The notes under the pieces were generated by a model, which was given only the letters and a program-made list of their open reading frames with translations, was not told where the DNA came from and searched no databases. Made by a program: the position numbers and the translations under genes. Below are positions 27,313 through 36,987 of a DNA stretch of 58,171 nt, piece after piece. Origin of the DNA: Candidatus Omnitrophota bacterium (GTDB lineage: Bacteria > Omnitrophota > Omnitrophia > JAHJGZ01); NCBI GenBank assembly GCA_018823795.1, contig JAHJGZ010000147.1, positions 1 to 58,171 of the forward strand. Direction: 5' to 3'. The stretch's first letter is position 1. Every line of letters starts with the position of its first letter.

Positions 27313-28284
27313 CTATTCAGAAAAAATCACCTTTGTCCCTTCTGTATCAATAGCAAACGGAATAGTACGACATCCATATTCACTCTTAAAACGTTTATGA
27401 TCTTTGTGGTAAACAAGAAGAAAACCAGTCCCTCCCGCACCAAGCAATTTTCCTCCCAGGGCGCCATGATGTATTGCCTTATCGTAGTACGCATCGATTG
27501 TCGTATTGGTAATCCCTGTTGCCAGTTCTTTTTTAATAAGCCATCCTTTATGTAACAGTCCTCCTGCCATATCCAAGGAACCGGACAAAAGCACTTTTTT
27601 CATTTCATCAACGAGGGGAAGCATACACACTAAATTTTTTACTGTATCCACCCGCGATAAAATATTCTCTTTCTGTTCCGTAAGAACATCACGTGTATTT
27701 CTCTCGCCTCCCACATAGTACAATGCAAGGTATTGTTCTAATGCCTGACAGTTCTGTTTACTTATCCTGAGGGGGACGCACTCAACCGATTCATCTTTAT
27801 TAAAGCGAATTGAATTGATATTACCAAACGCCACCGCATATTGATCTTGCTTACCAATTGGTTCTTTCAAAATATCAATTTCTATCTCACATGCTTCGCG
27901 AGCGAGCCGCTCTGTAGAAACAGACTCTCCCTTATACGCGTATAACGCATGTAACAGTCCTACCGTAAACGCACTTGATGAACCCAATCCAGTACCAGCT
28001 GATATATCGGCAAAACTTGCTATCTCAAGTCCCTTGTAAAGACCTACTTTTCTTAAGCATTCTCGGACGATCGGATGTTCAATTTCACTTGATGTTTCAA
28101 CATCCTCTGTCTTTGAATATTTAATACGCATCTTATCATGAAAATAAGGATGAATGACAATATACATATATTTTTTAATTGCAGCAGAAATGACAGCACC
28201 ATATCCATGTTGACGATAAAAATCGCCAATATCTGTCCCTCCACCGACAAAACTAACACGAAACGGCGTACGTGTTATTATCAC
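27313..28284 (-). CDS. hddA: GHMP kinase, D-glycero-D-manno-heptose 7-phosphate kinase-like
   Basis: This 323-residue GHMP-family kinase begins RTPFRVSFVGGGTD (residues 5-18) and has the ATP-binding GTGLGSSSA at 97-105 and a C-terminal GAGGTGFLL loop. HddA phosphorylates the anomeric carbon of heptose 7-phosphate in GDP-heptose synthesis; fucokinase-like relatives are the alternative. It overlaps the nucleotidyltransferase gene by 4 bases. The GmhB phosphatase expected between HddA and HddC is not in this window. Confidence 0.8.
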   Translation of the reverse strand: MIITRTPFRVSFVGGGTDIGDFYRQHGYGAVISAAIKKYMYIVIHPYFHDKMRIKYSKTEDVETSSEIEHPIVRECLRKVGLYKGLEIASFADISAGTGLGSSSAFTVGLLHALYAYKGESVSTERLAREACEIEIDILKEPIGKQDQYAVAFGNINSIRFNKDESVECVPLRISKQNCQALEQYLALYYVGGERNTRDVLTEQKENILSRVDTVKNLVCMLPLVDEMKKVLLSGSLDMAGGLLHKGWLIKKELATGITNTTIDAYYDKAIHHGALGGKLLGAGGTGFLLVYHKDHKRFKSEYGCRTIPFAIDTEGTKVIFSE

Positions 28285-28970
28285 GGTAAAATCTCCGTTA
28301 CTATCGTGAGCCCTTTCATTGTTCCCATATCATAAAACCGTTCATGAGTAATATAGGCAGCCAGTTGCTGTTGACGTATTAACTGTGGGTAGATTTCTTC
28401 CTCGAGGGAAACCATCTTTTTTTCCGGTATCAAACGAAGTATTTCTTTTTTTAAAACAATGACACCCGCATCAACATGCGTCATCACTTCATGATTTTTT
28501 TTGTTATACGCAGAAACGATTCCTGATTGCACCACTGACATATTGTTTACCGCACGAACGTCATCATTCGTACATGCAACAATCAGCCCCGTCGTTCCCC
28601 TTGTATTAAATACCTCTATAACCTTATAGTAATCGATGGGCAGATAGGTGTCGGCATTGAGGAGCAAGAATTCCGGGTCCAACCTATCCTCTGCATTCTT
28701 CAATGCCCCGCCTGTACCGAGAGGATTTTGTTCATATGAGTACTGAATTGTTACACCAAATCGTTCGCCATTACCAAAATAATGCTCAATCTGTTCACCT
28801 AAATAACCGACCAAAAAAAGAATGTGTGTAAACGACAAGGAATAAAGATAGCGCACGAGATATTCAAGAAATGGCTTATCTTTTACTAATACCATTGGTT
28901 TACAAACATCATTGGTTGCCGGCATTAGTCTCTCTCCTCTTCCTCCTGCTAGCATGACTACTTGTATCAT
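28281..28970 (-). CDS. hddC: Sugar-phosphate nucleotidyltransferase (HddC/RmlA-like)
   Basis: The start is set at the ATG at 28970, which overlaps the upstream stop as ATGA and follows a G-rich stretch; the open frame extends eight residues further. The 229-residue protein has the nucleotidyltransferase signature VVMLAGGRGERL and the CKPMVLV lysine region, with LLLNADTYLP carrying the metal-binding Asp. Next to HddA and a GmhA-like isomerase it probably makes GDP-heptose, although the nucleotide preference is not visible. Confidence 0.78.
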   Translation of the reverse strand: MIQVVMLAGGRGERLMPATNDVCKPMVLVKDKPFLEYLVRYLYSLSFTHILFLVGYLGEQIEHYFGNGERFGVTIQYSYEQNPLGTGGALKNAEDRLDPEFLLLNADTYLPIDYYKVIEVFNTRGTTGLIVACTNDDVRAVNNMSVVQSGIVSAYNKKNHEVMTHVDAGVIVLKKEILRLIPEKKMVSLEEEIYPQLIRQQQLAAYITHERFYDMGTMKGLTIVTEILP

Positions 28971-30142
28971 TGTTTCCCCCTCAAACGGCACCATATATAA
29001 TCACCGCCATATCCCGCAATCAATAGCACATAGGGCATAATGACATAGGTCGTACGCAAATCTGCCGTTACGCCCCACAGGAAGACATGCATTGCTATAT
29101 TAACAAAATAGACGAAGAGAAAAAAACAAAAATAGTAGTTTTTTGTTTTCCATAATCGTGCAACACCAATGAGTGATAAAATATATATCCATGACATAAA
29201 GAAAGCGTATTGTAACTGATGAGCGTGAGACCATCGAGAAGGCATAATCGTAAATACTTCATAGGTGCGATACAGGCATAGTTTTATAAAACGCGCTATG
29301 AGGTATGTCACACCATGTGCTGCAGTCGTGTCAAATGGTTCAATTGTATGGAAAAAATGAACGACAATACCCTGTCTGTAATAATCTAAAACGCCAAATA
29401 CAATTGCCCTTAAAAAGGATAAATCAAAAAAATAATTAAGAATAAAAGGAATGCCAACAAGAAGTGCTACACACAACACCCTCTCTTTCGTAGCAAGATA
29501 GCGCACAAGTACAATAAAACATAATACATACATTGGTATGAATAAAATAAACGTGTCCATTCGCGTAAACACAAGCACAATAAATGAAAGCGTAAACGCT
29601 AAAAGAAATTTTTTATAATTTTTATCTTGAAAGTACAATTTCAGTAACATGTAATAGAGAGGGAAGAATAAAACACGGTAGAGGCACTCTGTTGAAATAA
29701 AAATGTCCCAGCCGATATTGTCAAAAAAAATCATGGAAACAGCGGTAAAAAAAACAACGCATCCCTTTGAACGATAATGCTGTTTTGCTATTCGATAAAA
29801 AATCATGGGAATAATTGTCGAAAGAATAATCTGCATTATAATTACTGCGGCTCTATTGCCGACGCCACAAACAACGTAAACACCCACAATAAAAAGGAGG
29901 AATCCAAAATGAAATACTTGCCCTCGGCCATGAGTCACCTGTACATCGGCCCAGTCAATCTTCCCTTGGATACACTGTATAAATTGCAGCACATTGGGCT
30001 CATATTGATGCTGAAAATCTGACGAACCAGCAGGCTGTCCGTTATAGTAAAACTGATACACTAAAAAATGAGATGTAATAGAAAATAAAAAAATGAGTAT
30101 ATACGGTAGCACACGCTTAAATGTTTTAGTTTTTTTAAACAT
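28967..30142 (-). CDS. Polytopic membrane protein, possible GT-C glycosyltransferase
   Basis: I take the ATG at 30142, eight bases after AGAGG, rather than the GTG at 30151. The protein is about 391 residues with roughly ten hydrophobic segments. After the first helix there is an acidic, aromatic loop (SSDFQHQYEPNVLQF), the place where GT-C transferases keep their catalytic Asp. I do not recognise a specific family. It overlaps hddC by 4 bases, so it may use a lipid-linked heptose. Confidence 0.6.
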   Translation of the reverse strand: MFKKTKTFKRVLPYILIFLFSITSHFLVYQFYYNGQPAGSSDFQHQYEPNVLQFIQCIQGKIDWADVQVTHGRGQVFHFGFLLFIVGVYVVCGVGNRAAVIIMQIILSTIIPMIFYRIAKQHYRSKGCVVFFTAVSMIFFDNIGWDIFISTECLYRVLFFPLYYMLLKLYFQDKNYKKFLLAFTLSFIVLVFTRMDTFILFIPMYVLCFIVLVRYLATKERVLCVALLVGIPFILNYFFDLSFLRAIVFGVLDYYRQGIVVHFFHTIEPFDTTAAHGVTYLIARFIKLCLYRTYEVFTIMPSRWSHAHQLQYAFFMSWIYILSLIGVARLWKTKNYYFCFFLFVYFVNIAMHVFLWGVTADLRTTYVIMPYVLLIAGYGGDYIWCRLRGKQ

Positions 30143-30156
30143 AGTGTTCACCTCTA

Positions 30157-31272
30157 TTACGAAGACGCATAAAATGTTCTAACATTGCAGATTACGCAAT
30201 CAACTTGTTCGTCAGTTAATTCAGGATACATCGGAAGTGATATAACTTCACGAGCTAATCGTTCAGATACGGGTAAACAAAAATGATGAAGGCCAAGCCC
30301 TTTTTGCTGATGATTTGCAACGGGATCTTTGATCAATATTTCAACACCATTTTCTTTCAAGCAATGCGCCAGTTCATCTCGTTTCTGTGCTTTAAGAACA
30401 TAATTTTGAAATACATCGTAATAACGCTCATCAGAATCCGGACGAGGCGGCAATCGTACCTCCTTTACCTCCCGTAAGCCATCGTCATAGACACGCGCAA
30501 TTTCTCGTCTGCGTTCAATCCATTGTGGTAAATATTTCATTTTTACATTTAAAATTGCGGCCTGCAAATTATCAAGCCTTCCGGTAAATCCATAACAGAC
30601 AATATCTGTTTTACTCCGCTGGCCATGATTGCGAAGCAATTTTGCTTTTTCATAAATCGTTCTATCATTTGTCGCAAGCGCACCGCCATCACCATAGCAA
30701 CCAAGTATCTTTGCAGGATAAAAACTATACGTACTCGCCGTGCCGAATGAACCAACACTTCTCTTCTTAAACGTTGCTCCTACGGACTGGGCAGTATCTT
30801 CAATGATCGCTACATTATATTTTTCAGCGATTTTCATTAACGTATCCATTTCACAACTGCGGCCATTATAATGGACCGGAATGATCGCTTTCGTTTTCGA
30901 CGTAATTACCTCCTCTATCTTTTCCATGTCCATGGTAAAATCATCCTCTTTGACATCTATCAATACCGGCACCGCACCACAATGTACAATCGCTGCAATC
31001 GATGCCACAAAGGTATGAGAAACGGTAATTACTTCATCACCTGCCCCAATCCCCGCAGCTTTTAATGCAATGATAAGAGCATCGGTCCCACTACTTAAGC
31101 CGAGTGCATATTTTACCCCGAGGACTGCGGCAAAAGCATGTTCAAAGTCTTCGACATCCTGCCGCAGGATCAAGTTGCCACTTTCAAAAATTTTTTTTAC
31201 CGTTCTATCAATCTCTGACTTTAAATTTTGATACTGAAGTGGGTAATTAACAAAAGGAACTTTATATGCCAT
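30157..31272 (-). CDS. DegT/DnrJ/EryC1/StrS sugar aminotransferase
   Basis: This 371-residue PLP enzyme has Lys188 in YSFYPAK, followed by CYGDGG in place of GEGG, as in the WbpE/FdtB-like branch that often acts on 3-keto sugar nucleotides. LSSGTDALIIAL near 59-70 and IEDTAQS near 157-163 are conserved. It follows the split transketolase by 20 bases. The substrate is inferred only. Confidence 0.88.
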   Translation of the reverse strand: MAYKVPFVNYPLQYQNLKSEIDRTVKKIFESGNLILRQDVEDFEHAFAAVLGVKYALGLSSGTDALIIALKAAGIGAGDEVITVSHTFVASIAAIVHCGAVPVLIDVKEDDFTMDMEKIEEVITSKTKAIIPVHYNGRSCEMDTLMKIAEKYNVAIIEDTAQSVGATFKKRSVGSFGTASTYSFYPAKILGCYGDGGALATNDRTIYEKAKLLRNHGQRSKTDIVCYGFTGRLDNLQAAILNVKMKYLPQWIERRREIARVYDDGLREVKEVRLPPRPDSDERYYDVFQNYVLKAQKRDELAHCLKENGVEILIKDPVANHQQKGLGLHHFCLPVSERLAREVISLPMYPELTDEQVDCVICNVRTFYASS

Positions 31273-31292
31273 ATTCTTTCTCCAATTAATGT

Positions 31293-32246
31293 CTATCCTC
31301 GTTTGACTGTCCTGCTTTTTCTCTTACCGTGCACAAGATTTATCACGGTTGTCTCAATACCAGCAGAATCGAGATTATATTGTTGTAATAGATACTGATT
31401 TCTTCCGACATACTGGTTGAACGCATCTGGCAATCCAATTTTCCTAAAGACTCCGGTATATTGTTTCTCTAATAATACGTCACCCACCGCATCACCTAAC
31501 CCACCGATAATACTATGTTCTTCGATCGTAACTATTGAACCAAATTTTTTCGAACATTTCACGATAAGCTGTTTATCTATCGGTTTTATGGTATGCATAC
31601 TAATTAACCGTACCCCGATTCCCCTATCGATCAATTTTTCGGCAGCTACTTTCGCATTGTAAAGCAGCGTTCCACTTGCGATCATACAAACATCAGTTCC
31701 CTTCTCAATCACCACAATACCTTTTCCAATATCAAAACGAGGAGATGCTTTATGGACTGCCGGCTCCCCTGCCTTACCAAGACGAATATATAAAGGACCG
31801 TTATGTTTTATTGAAGCTTTAATAGAGGATTCACTCTCATAGGGATCACCAGGTGCAACAATCGTCATATTAGGAAGGGTGCGCATAAGCGCAACATCTT
31901 CGGTCGCATGATGGGTAAGCCCTTCAAGACCATACACTAACCCAGCGCCAACACCCATTAAACGCACATTGACATTATGATTACAAATATCGACACGTAT
32001 ATGTTCAAAACACCGCATGATAAGAAACGGAATGATAGAATAACAAAACACCATTTTCCCAGAAAGGGCCATACCGGACGCAACGCCGATCATATTTGTT
32101 TCGGCAATTCCCATATTAATAAATCGTCTTCCTATTCGTGACCGTATGCTATCGAAAAGTCTAAACCCTAGATCTCCCGTTAGAACAAAAATATCTTTAT
32201 TTTTACGACACAACTTTTCGATCGTACTTACCGCTGCATTTCTCAT
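31293..32246 (-). CDS. Transketolase, C-terminal (pyrimidine-binding) subunit
   Basis: This 317-residue subunit has the catalytic-type Glu49 in GIAETNMI, GLVYGLEGLTHHA and the C-terminal IKPIDKQLI region. It pairs with the N-terminal subunit at 32248, one base away, as in split transketolases. Transketolase moves two-carbon units and can make sedoheptulose 7-phosphate, the substrate of the GmhA-like enzyme at 26684. A two-carbon transfer to a sugar nucleotide is another possibility. Confidence 0.87.
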   Translation of the reverse strand: MRNAAVSTIEKLCRKNKDIFVLTGDLGFRLFDSIRSRIGRRFINMGIAETNMIGVASGMALSGKMVFCYSIIPFLIMRCFEHIRVDICNHNVNVRLMGVGAGLVYGLEGLTHHATEDVALMRTLPNMTIVAPGDPYESESSIKASIKHNGPLYIRLGKAGEPAVHKASPRFDIGKGIVVIEKGTDVCMIASGTLLYNAKVAAEKLIDRGIGVRLISMHTIKPIDKQLIVKCSKKFGSIVTIEEHSIIGGLGDAVGDVLLEKQYTGVFRKIGLPDAFNQYVGRNQYLLQQYNLDSAGIETTVINLVHGKRKSRTVKRG

Positions 32247-32247
32247 T

Positions 32248-33087
32248 TTAAGAAAGCTCCTTTACTGCCCGTACATATTCCTGCTTGTTTGGGCAACGAT
32301 AATGCCACAACAAGCTATTTTCCATAAATGAAACGCCTTTCCCTTTTACCGTATGCGCAATAATGACATTTGGTTTTCCTTTTTCAAAGGGAACATCCTC
32401 AAAAGCAGAAAAAAGTTCTGAAAAATTATGGCCATTGACCTCTCGTACACTCCACCCAAATGAACACCATTTATCACTATAGGGTTCTAGATCAATGATT
32501 GTATCGTTATTCCCTAACGCTTGGATTTTATTGTAATCGACTATCACAATTAAATTATCTAATTTGTGTTGAGCCGCAAACAGTGCGGCTTCCCAAATAA
32601 ACCCAGCATTTGTTTCCCCACATCCGACAATAGTAAATATTTTATTAGAGATGTTATCGTATTTGGAAGACAAAGCCATTCCCGCAGCAAGTGAAAGCCC
32701 GTGTCCTAATGACCCAGTAGATGCTTCTATTCCCTTGTTTAGATCGTACATCGGATGTTCTTCTAGTACTCCACCATCGTGGCCAAATGTTTTGATATCG
32801 TGAGGCGGCAGAAATCCACGATCAGCAAGCACTGCATATAAAGCGGGACATCCATGCCCTTTACTGAGAATAAATCTATCTCTCGAAGGATCTTGACAAT
32901 TTGATGGAGAGACATTCATACATTTATAGTAAAGCGCAACAAGAATCTCCACGAGAGAAAATGAGGGGCCAATATGAGGCGCTTTTCCATTGTAAATTAT
33001 TCTTAGAATACTTTTTCGTATTCGCTTTGCTACCCGAACAAAATCCTCTATTGCGTCTTTTTTTCTTTTATGACTTTTTGGCTTCAT
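32248..33087 (-). CDS. Transketolase, N-terminal (diphosphate-binding) subunit, altered TPP motif
   Basis: This 279-residue subunit has His38 in APHIGPS, the SKGHGCPALY block (His78) and TGSLGHGL. The TPP/Mg2+ motif GDGE is changed to GCGE at 155-158: the codon is TGT, two bases from an Asp codon. The later Asn186 of the motif is kept. Asp normally ligates the metal, so activity may be altered or lost. The rest of the domain looks complete, and the subunit is coupled to its partner by a one-base gap. Confidence 0.87.
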   Translation of the reverse strand: MKPKSHKRKKDAIEDFVRVAKRIRKSILRIIYNGKAPHIGPSFSLVEILVALYYKCMNVSPSNCQDPSRDRFILSKGHGCPALYAVLADRGFLPPHDIKTFGHDGGVLEEHPMYDLNKGIEASTGSLGHGLSLAAGMALSSKYDNISNKIFTIVGCGETNAGFIWEAALFAAQHKLDNLIVIVDYNKIQALGNNDTIIDLEPYSDKWCSFGWSVREVNGHNFSELFSAFEDVPFEKGKPNVIIAHTVKGKGVSFMENSLLWHYRCPNKQEYVRAVKELS

Positions 33088-33110
33088 AATATGGTATGTG
33101 GCTTACGTAT

Positions 33111-33716
33111 CTATTTTCGAACACAACTCATAAGTACTGTTGCTATTGTTTGAATGACAATTTTAAAATCGACCCACAAAGAATGATTTTTTGCGTATTG
33201 TATTTGAAGAGCTAACTTACCCGGTTTAATCTTTTCACGGTATGCTTGGTGGGGATCATCGCTTCCTTTAAGGATTTCCCCTTCATTATGATACTGTATG
33301 CATGCCCAATCAGTAATACCAGGGCGAACGGAAAATATTTCCATTTGTTCATCAGTATATGTCTCAACTTCCTGAGGAACTTCCGGTCGTGGCCCAACAA
33401 AACTCATATCCCCTTTGATTACATTTATAAGTTGTGGCATTTCGTCCAACTTCCCCCTACGCAAATACTTACCGATTCGCGTAATGCGAGAATCATCATC
33501 TGCGGTTGACGGGCCACCTATTTTGTCTGCATTCATTACCATCGTTCTAAACTTATACATTTTAAAAGGTATCTTGTTCTTTCCGACTCGTACCCCTTTA
33601 TAAAAAATTAGCCCTTGGTCTTCCTGTTTAATAAGTATCGATATAATTAACATAAAAGGGCTTACAACAATAAGGCCAACAATAGAAAAAATAATATCAA
33701 GAATACGTTTCATCAT
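33111..33716 (-). CDS. Short polyprenyl-phosphate sugar phosphotransferase (PglC-like)
   Basis: This 201-residue protein is only the catalytic bacterial sugar transferase domain: one N-terminal re-entrant-type hydrophobic helix (about 5-28), MYKFRTM at 53-59, DEMPQLINVIKGD and FVGPRPE. This is the minimal monotopic PglC/WsaP-type form. AGGAG lies six bases before the ATG at 33716. It is the second initiating transferase in the window, the other being at 1578-3017. Confidence 0.92.
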   Translation of the reverse strand: MMKRILDIIFSIVGLIVVSPFMLIISILIKQEDQGLIFYKGVRVGKNKIPFKMYKFRTMVMNADKIGGPSTADDDSRITRIGKYLRRGKLDEMPQLINVIKGDMSFVGPRPEVPQEVETYTDEQMEIFSVRPGITDWACIQYHNEGEILKGSDDPHQAYREKIKPGKLALQIQYAKNHSLWVDFKIVIQTIATVLMSCVRK

Positions 33717-33811
33717 ATAATTCTCCTTAAAGTATATAAGTTGAATATTTTATCGCAATTGTAATAGGAATGCTATAAAAATTTGATTGGTGAAAAACAG
33801 GGACAAATGGG

Positions 33812-34876
33812 CTATATTCGCAGAGATTTTGTCATTTTAGGCTTTCTCAGGCAGTATACAATATTCTCCCAAAACGATGCGGAAAAAAAACATTTACACA
33901 CACCGTAAATAGATCCTATACCATAACTTATATGGAATAGCATAAATACTATTGGCATTAATACTAACCAAAGATCCTTCTTTTTACCAACATAATTGAC
34001 TGTATATACAATGCTGATTATGAGATATAAACTTATTACTACAAACAAACACGCCCACCACCCAGGATTTGCAAACCCCAATATGCTAAATAAAAACAAA
34101 CTTACCACAAATCCTAATGGAACTATATGTCGAATTGATACCGGCAGTGTTTTTGAATGTTTAAAAGGAATAATCGCCCATACTCCATTGGTAAAACTAT
34201 GTTTTACGAATGCCCATAGGGTATCCGGCGGATAATAATAGGCAACGATACTGGGATGTAAAAGTATTTTTCCACCAGCTTTTTTTAACCTGATATTAAA
34301 CTCCATATCCTGCCCTCGTCGCAGTCCCTCATTATATAATCCTATTCTTTCAAAAACCTCTCGTCGGTAACAGCCAAACGCTACCGTATCCACCCCCCTT
34401 GGCTTTTCTGATCCTATTCTAAAATAGGAATTACCTACGCCAAATCGAGATGACAAGACCGCCACTATAAGCTGTCCGGATAAGCTTTCACGTTGAACAA
34501 TTGGGATGAGATAGCCACCGATATTATCGACCTTGTATTCTTTTAAATATCTCACACTGTTGCTGACATAATGTTTGTCATAAATCGTATGAGCATCCAT
34601 TTTCATAATCACATCACCCCGAGCATTATTAATACCAATGTTCATTGCAGCCGGTGTAACATGACGTGGATTATCTAAAACTTTAACGGAGGGATAACGA
34701 CTGCTGTATTCGTCTATGATTGTTCTCGTCCCATCATCACTCATCCCATCCACGATCAATACTTCCATATTATTTGTATTAAAGTCTTGATCAACGATCG
34801 AACTTAGGCACTCTGCGATATATTTTTTTTCATTTCTACAAGGGATTACAAGTGATACAAAAATATCTTTTTCCAT
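33812..34876 (-). CDS. Family 2 glycosyltransferase with C-terminal membrane segments
   Basis: This 354-residue protein begins with SLVIPCRNEKKYIAECL and has VDGMSDDGT, a KMDAHTIYD metal-type motif and RRGQDMEFNIRLKKAGG. About three hydrophobic helices lie after residue 245. This fits ExoA/succinoglycan-type GT2 enzymes that extend lipid-linked glycans at the inner membrane. It lies 95 bases upstream of the short PglC-like transferase. Confidence 0.9.
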   Translation of the reverse strand: MEKDIFVSLVIPCRNEKKYIAECLSSIVDQDFNTNNMEVLIVDGMSDDGTRTIIDEYSSRYPSVKVLDNPRHVTPAAMNIGINNARGDVIMKMDAHTIYDKHYVSNSVRYLKEYKVDNIGGYLIPIVQRESLSGQLIVAVLSSRFGVGNSYFRIGSEKPRGVDTVAFGCYRREVFERIGLYNEGLRRGQDMEFNIRLKKAGGKILLHPSIVAYYYPPDTLWAFVKHSFTNGVWAIIPFKHSKTLPVSIRHIVPLGFVVSLFLFSILGFANPGWWACLFVVISLYLIISIVYTVNYVGKKKDLWLVLMPIVFMLFHISYGIGSIYGVCKCFFSASFWENIVYCLRKPKMTKSLRI

Positions 34877-34925
34877 ATAAAAGGTTTTCTCTCCTCGTCT
34901 AATACTTTAAAAAATAATGCCGAAT

Positions 34926-35666
34926 CTATTGTTTTTTCCAGCATCCTAAATAAACATCCCATTGTAAGGATTTTTTTGTAATTTGCTCAAGTGAACACAG
35001 ATTATTCAAACTGCAACTATAAAAATTTTCTTCCACGGGTGTCAAACCATTACAAAAAGTCTGTATCATATCGTAATTATATATTCTGTGTGCATTAAAA
35101 ACTATTGAAGGCATCGCACGGGTTATTGTCGTAGAAAAAATTAATATCCCGCCAGGTTTTAAGACTCTTATCATTTCTTTAAATGCCTTTCTGTCTCCCT
35201 CGAAATCGAATGTGTCGCCATATCGACCTAACCCAAAATGTTCCAAAGCACACAAAGACACAACTGCATCGACGGAAGCGTCAGGCAATTGTAAAGATTT
35301 CGCATCGCAATTAATGATAATTTCATTTTCCACAACAGGTAACCTTTCTCGAATATCTATAGTGGTAATTGAATAATTGGCTAATAATCCTAGAATAAAT
35401 GCACGATATGAACCAACATCTAAAATCATTGATGGATTACTTCTCTTGAGATGCCGTGAAGCAAACGCACATTCAAAATCAATATGCGACATTGGATGCT
35501 CACCGCTATCATAATAAAACTCCTTAAATACTTGAAAGCGGCTCTCATTTTGTTTCAATTTTTGATAATTTTGTTCATATTCTCTCTTAAATGCAGGAGA
35601 AACTTCTTTGCCAATTCTTGACAACCTCACGCCCAGTAATGATAAAAACGTATTGATAGGATGCAT
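34926..35666 (-). CDS. SAM-dependent methyltransferase, DUF268-like
   Basis: The start is the ATG at 35666 with AAGGAG seven bases upstream; the frame opens at a TTG at 35684 inside the neighbour. The 246-residue protein has a SAM-binding core ILDVGSYRAF, CDAKSLQLPDASVDAV and CALEHFGLGRYGD, the last typical of DUF268-like methyltransferases, then VLKPGGILIFST. The acceptor is unknown. It lies 4 bases after the polymerase/ligase gene. Confidence 0.78.
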   Translation of the reverse strand: MHPINTFLSLLGVRLSRIGKEVSPAFKREYEQNYQKLKQNESRFQVFKEFYYDSGEHPMSHIDFECAFASRHLKRSNPSMILDVGSYRAFILGLLANYSITTIDIRERLPVVENEIIINCDAKSLQLPDASVDAVVSLCALEHFGLGRYGDTFDFEGDRKAFKEMIRVLKPGGILIFSTTITRAMPSIVFNAHRIYNYDMIQTFCNGLTPVEENFYSCSLNNLCSLEQITKKSLQWDVYLGCWKKQ

Positions 35667-35670
35667 ACTA

Positions 35671-36987
35671 TTACTCCTTCTCAATCTTTCTACTGATTGT
35701 ACTCTTTATCCTGAATGATATTTTTTCTATCCGATATGCCGCTGCTGTTAAACCAACAAAAACCCAGAATAATTCATTAATCAAAACCGGTTTAAATGCA
35801 TCTTGTATGATTGCTGCAACACTCAATCCGATAAGTGCACACAGCGTTGCGCCACTAATAATCTTGCTAACAGAAAAAACACTGTGTCGGTTCACACGGT
35901 AACACATAAACCCTATCGTAATAAGCAAGCAAATAAAAGCAAGAAGGCCAAAAATTCCTGATTCAACAAAAATTTTAATATAGTGATTATGAGCTTCTTC
36001 AAGCCCTCCAACTTCACCGGGTACCAAATATCGACTCCCTTTTCCGACACCGGTCAAAAAATGTTTATATCCGTACTGCATTAACTGCTCCCACCGTATT
36101 GTTCTATCGCTCCGTATCATATATGAATGTATATGAAAGATACGAATAACAAATGGAAATATCCTTGTAATTTTGTTCAATACAATAACGATAAGTGTAA
36201 CTATCAATATCAAGAGTTGCTGTAATTTGATTACCCTTTTCTTGTTACAGAGTAGAAAAAATACCATCATACTGATACCCAGTAAAACAACCCCTATCTT
36301 TTCGCCTGCTGATAGAGAACACGCAGTAAAAACAATTCCTACAATCAAAAACAATTTATCTTTATGTGACGTTATAGTCCAATAATAACTATATGCTAAA
36401 AATGAAATTAAAGTAAAAAAAATACAAACTGAGAATGGAGAAATCTCCCCTATTAACCCTACACCATAACGATCTAATAGCTCTAGATTATTACTAACAC
36501 GGGCCGGCTCAGTAATGTAAAGAAGTTGGCTACTTTTACCGGTAATGTATTGAATAAACACCCAAAGAGCATTAATGCCACCCGCAATCAATAGTGTCGT
36601 ACACATTATTTTAAGGCCTTTAATCGTACGAATGCCGGTCGCTACTAAGAAAAATATCACAAAATACTCTATTTCCTTCAAGTGATAAAAAAAGGCTCTA
36701 TATACATTAAATGGTGTAATAATGAAGGCGATCCCTGTTGTCACAATACCAATGGCAACATACATGATAATGGGTCTACTTAATGGCGTTTTATAAAAGC
36801 GGAGATTAAAGGTAAAATAGAGTAGCCATCCAATTAAAAGAATAACAATAATTATATCTTCCAAGCGTAAATCAAATGTTCGACCAGGAATATAAATGGG
36901 AAGCGGAATCCGGGGGGGTATCGAAATCCCTAAAACAAGAATACTGAGAAGAAAAGTTAGTATGGTATTTTCTTTATGAGTTTTCAT
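35671..36987 (-). CDS. O-antigen ligase/polymerase (Wzy_C family)
   Basis: This 438-residue polytopic protein has about eleven hydrophobic segments and the diagnostic region VGKGSRYLVPGEV followed by EEAHNHYIKIFVESGIFGLL, the Wzy_C signature. It is the second such protein here. Its place next to glycosyltransferases and not far from the flippase suggests the repeat-unit polymerase, but ligase cannot be excluded. It overlaps the next upstream gene by 4 bases. Confidence 0.87.
   Translation of the reverse strand: MKTHKENTILTFLLSILVLGISIPPRIPLPIYIPGRTFDLRLEDIIIVILLIGWLLYFTFNLRFYKTPLSRPIIMYVAIGIVTTGIAFIITPFNVYRAFFYHLKEIEYFVIFFLVATGIRTIKGLKIMCTTLLIAGGINALWVFIQYITGKSSQLLYITEPARVSNNLELLDRYGVGLIGEISPFSVCIFFTLISFLAYSYYWTITSHKDKLFLIVGIVFTACSLSAGEKIGVVLLGISMMVFFLLCNKKRVIKLQQLLILIVTLIVIVLNKITRIFPFVIRIFHIHSYMIRSDRTIRWEQLMQYGYKHFLTGVGKGSRYLVPGEVGGLEEAHNHYIKIFVESGIFGLLAFICLLITIGFMCYRVNRHSVFSVSKIISGATLCALIGLSVAAIIQDAFKPVLINELFWVFVGLTAAAYRIEKISFRIKSTISRKIEKE

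Noticed and set aside
33731-33758. Promoter-like TTGCGA, 16 bases, TATACT upstream of the short sugar transferase
   Set aside because: The match is good, but transcription would start within the Shine-Dalgarno (33723-33728), so it is unlikely to drive that gene well; AT-rich chance match.
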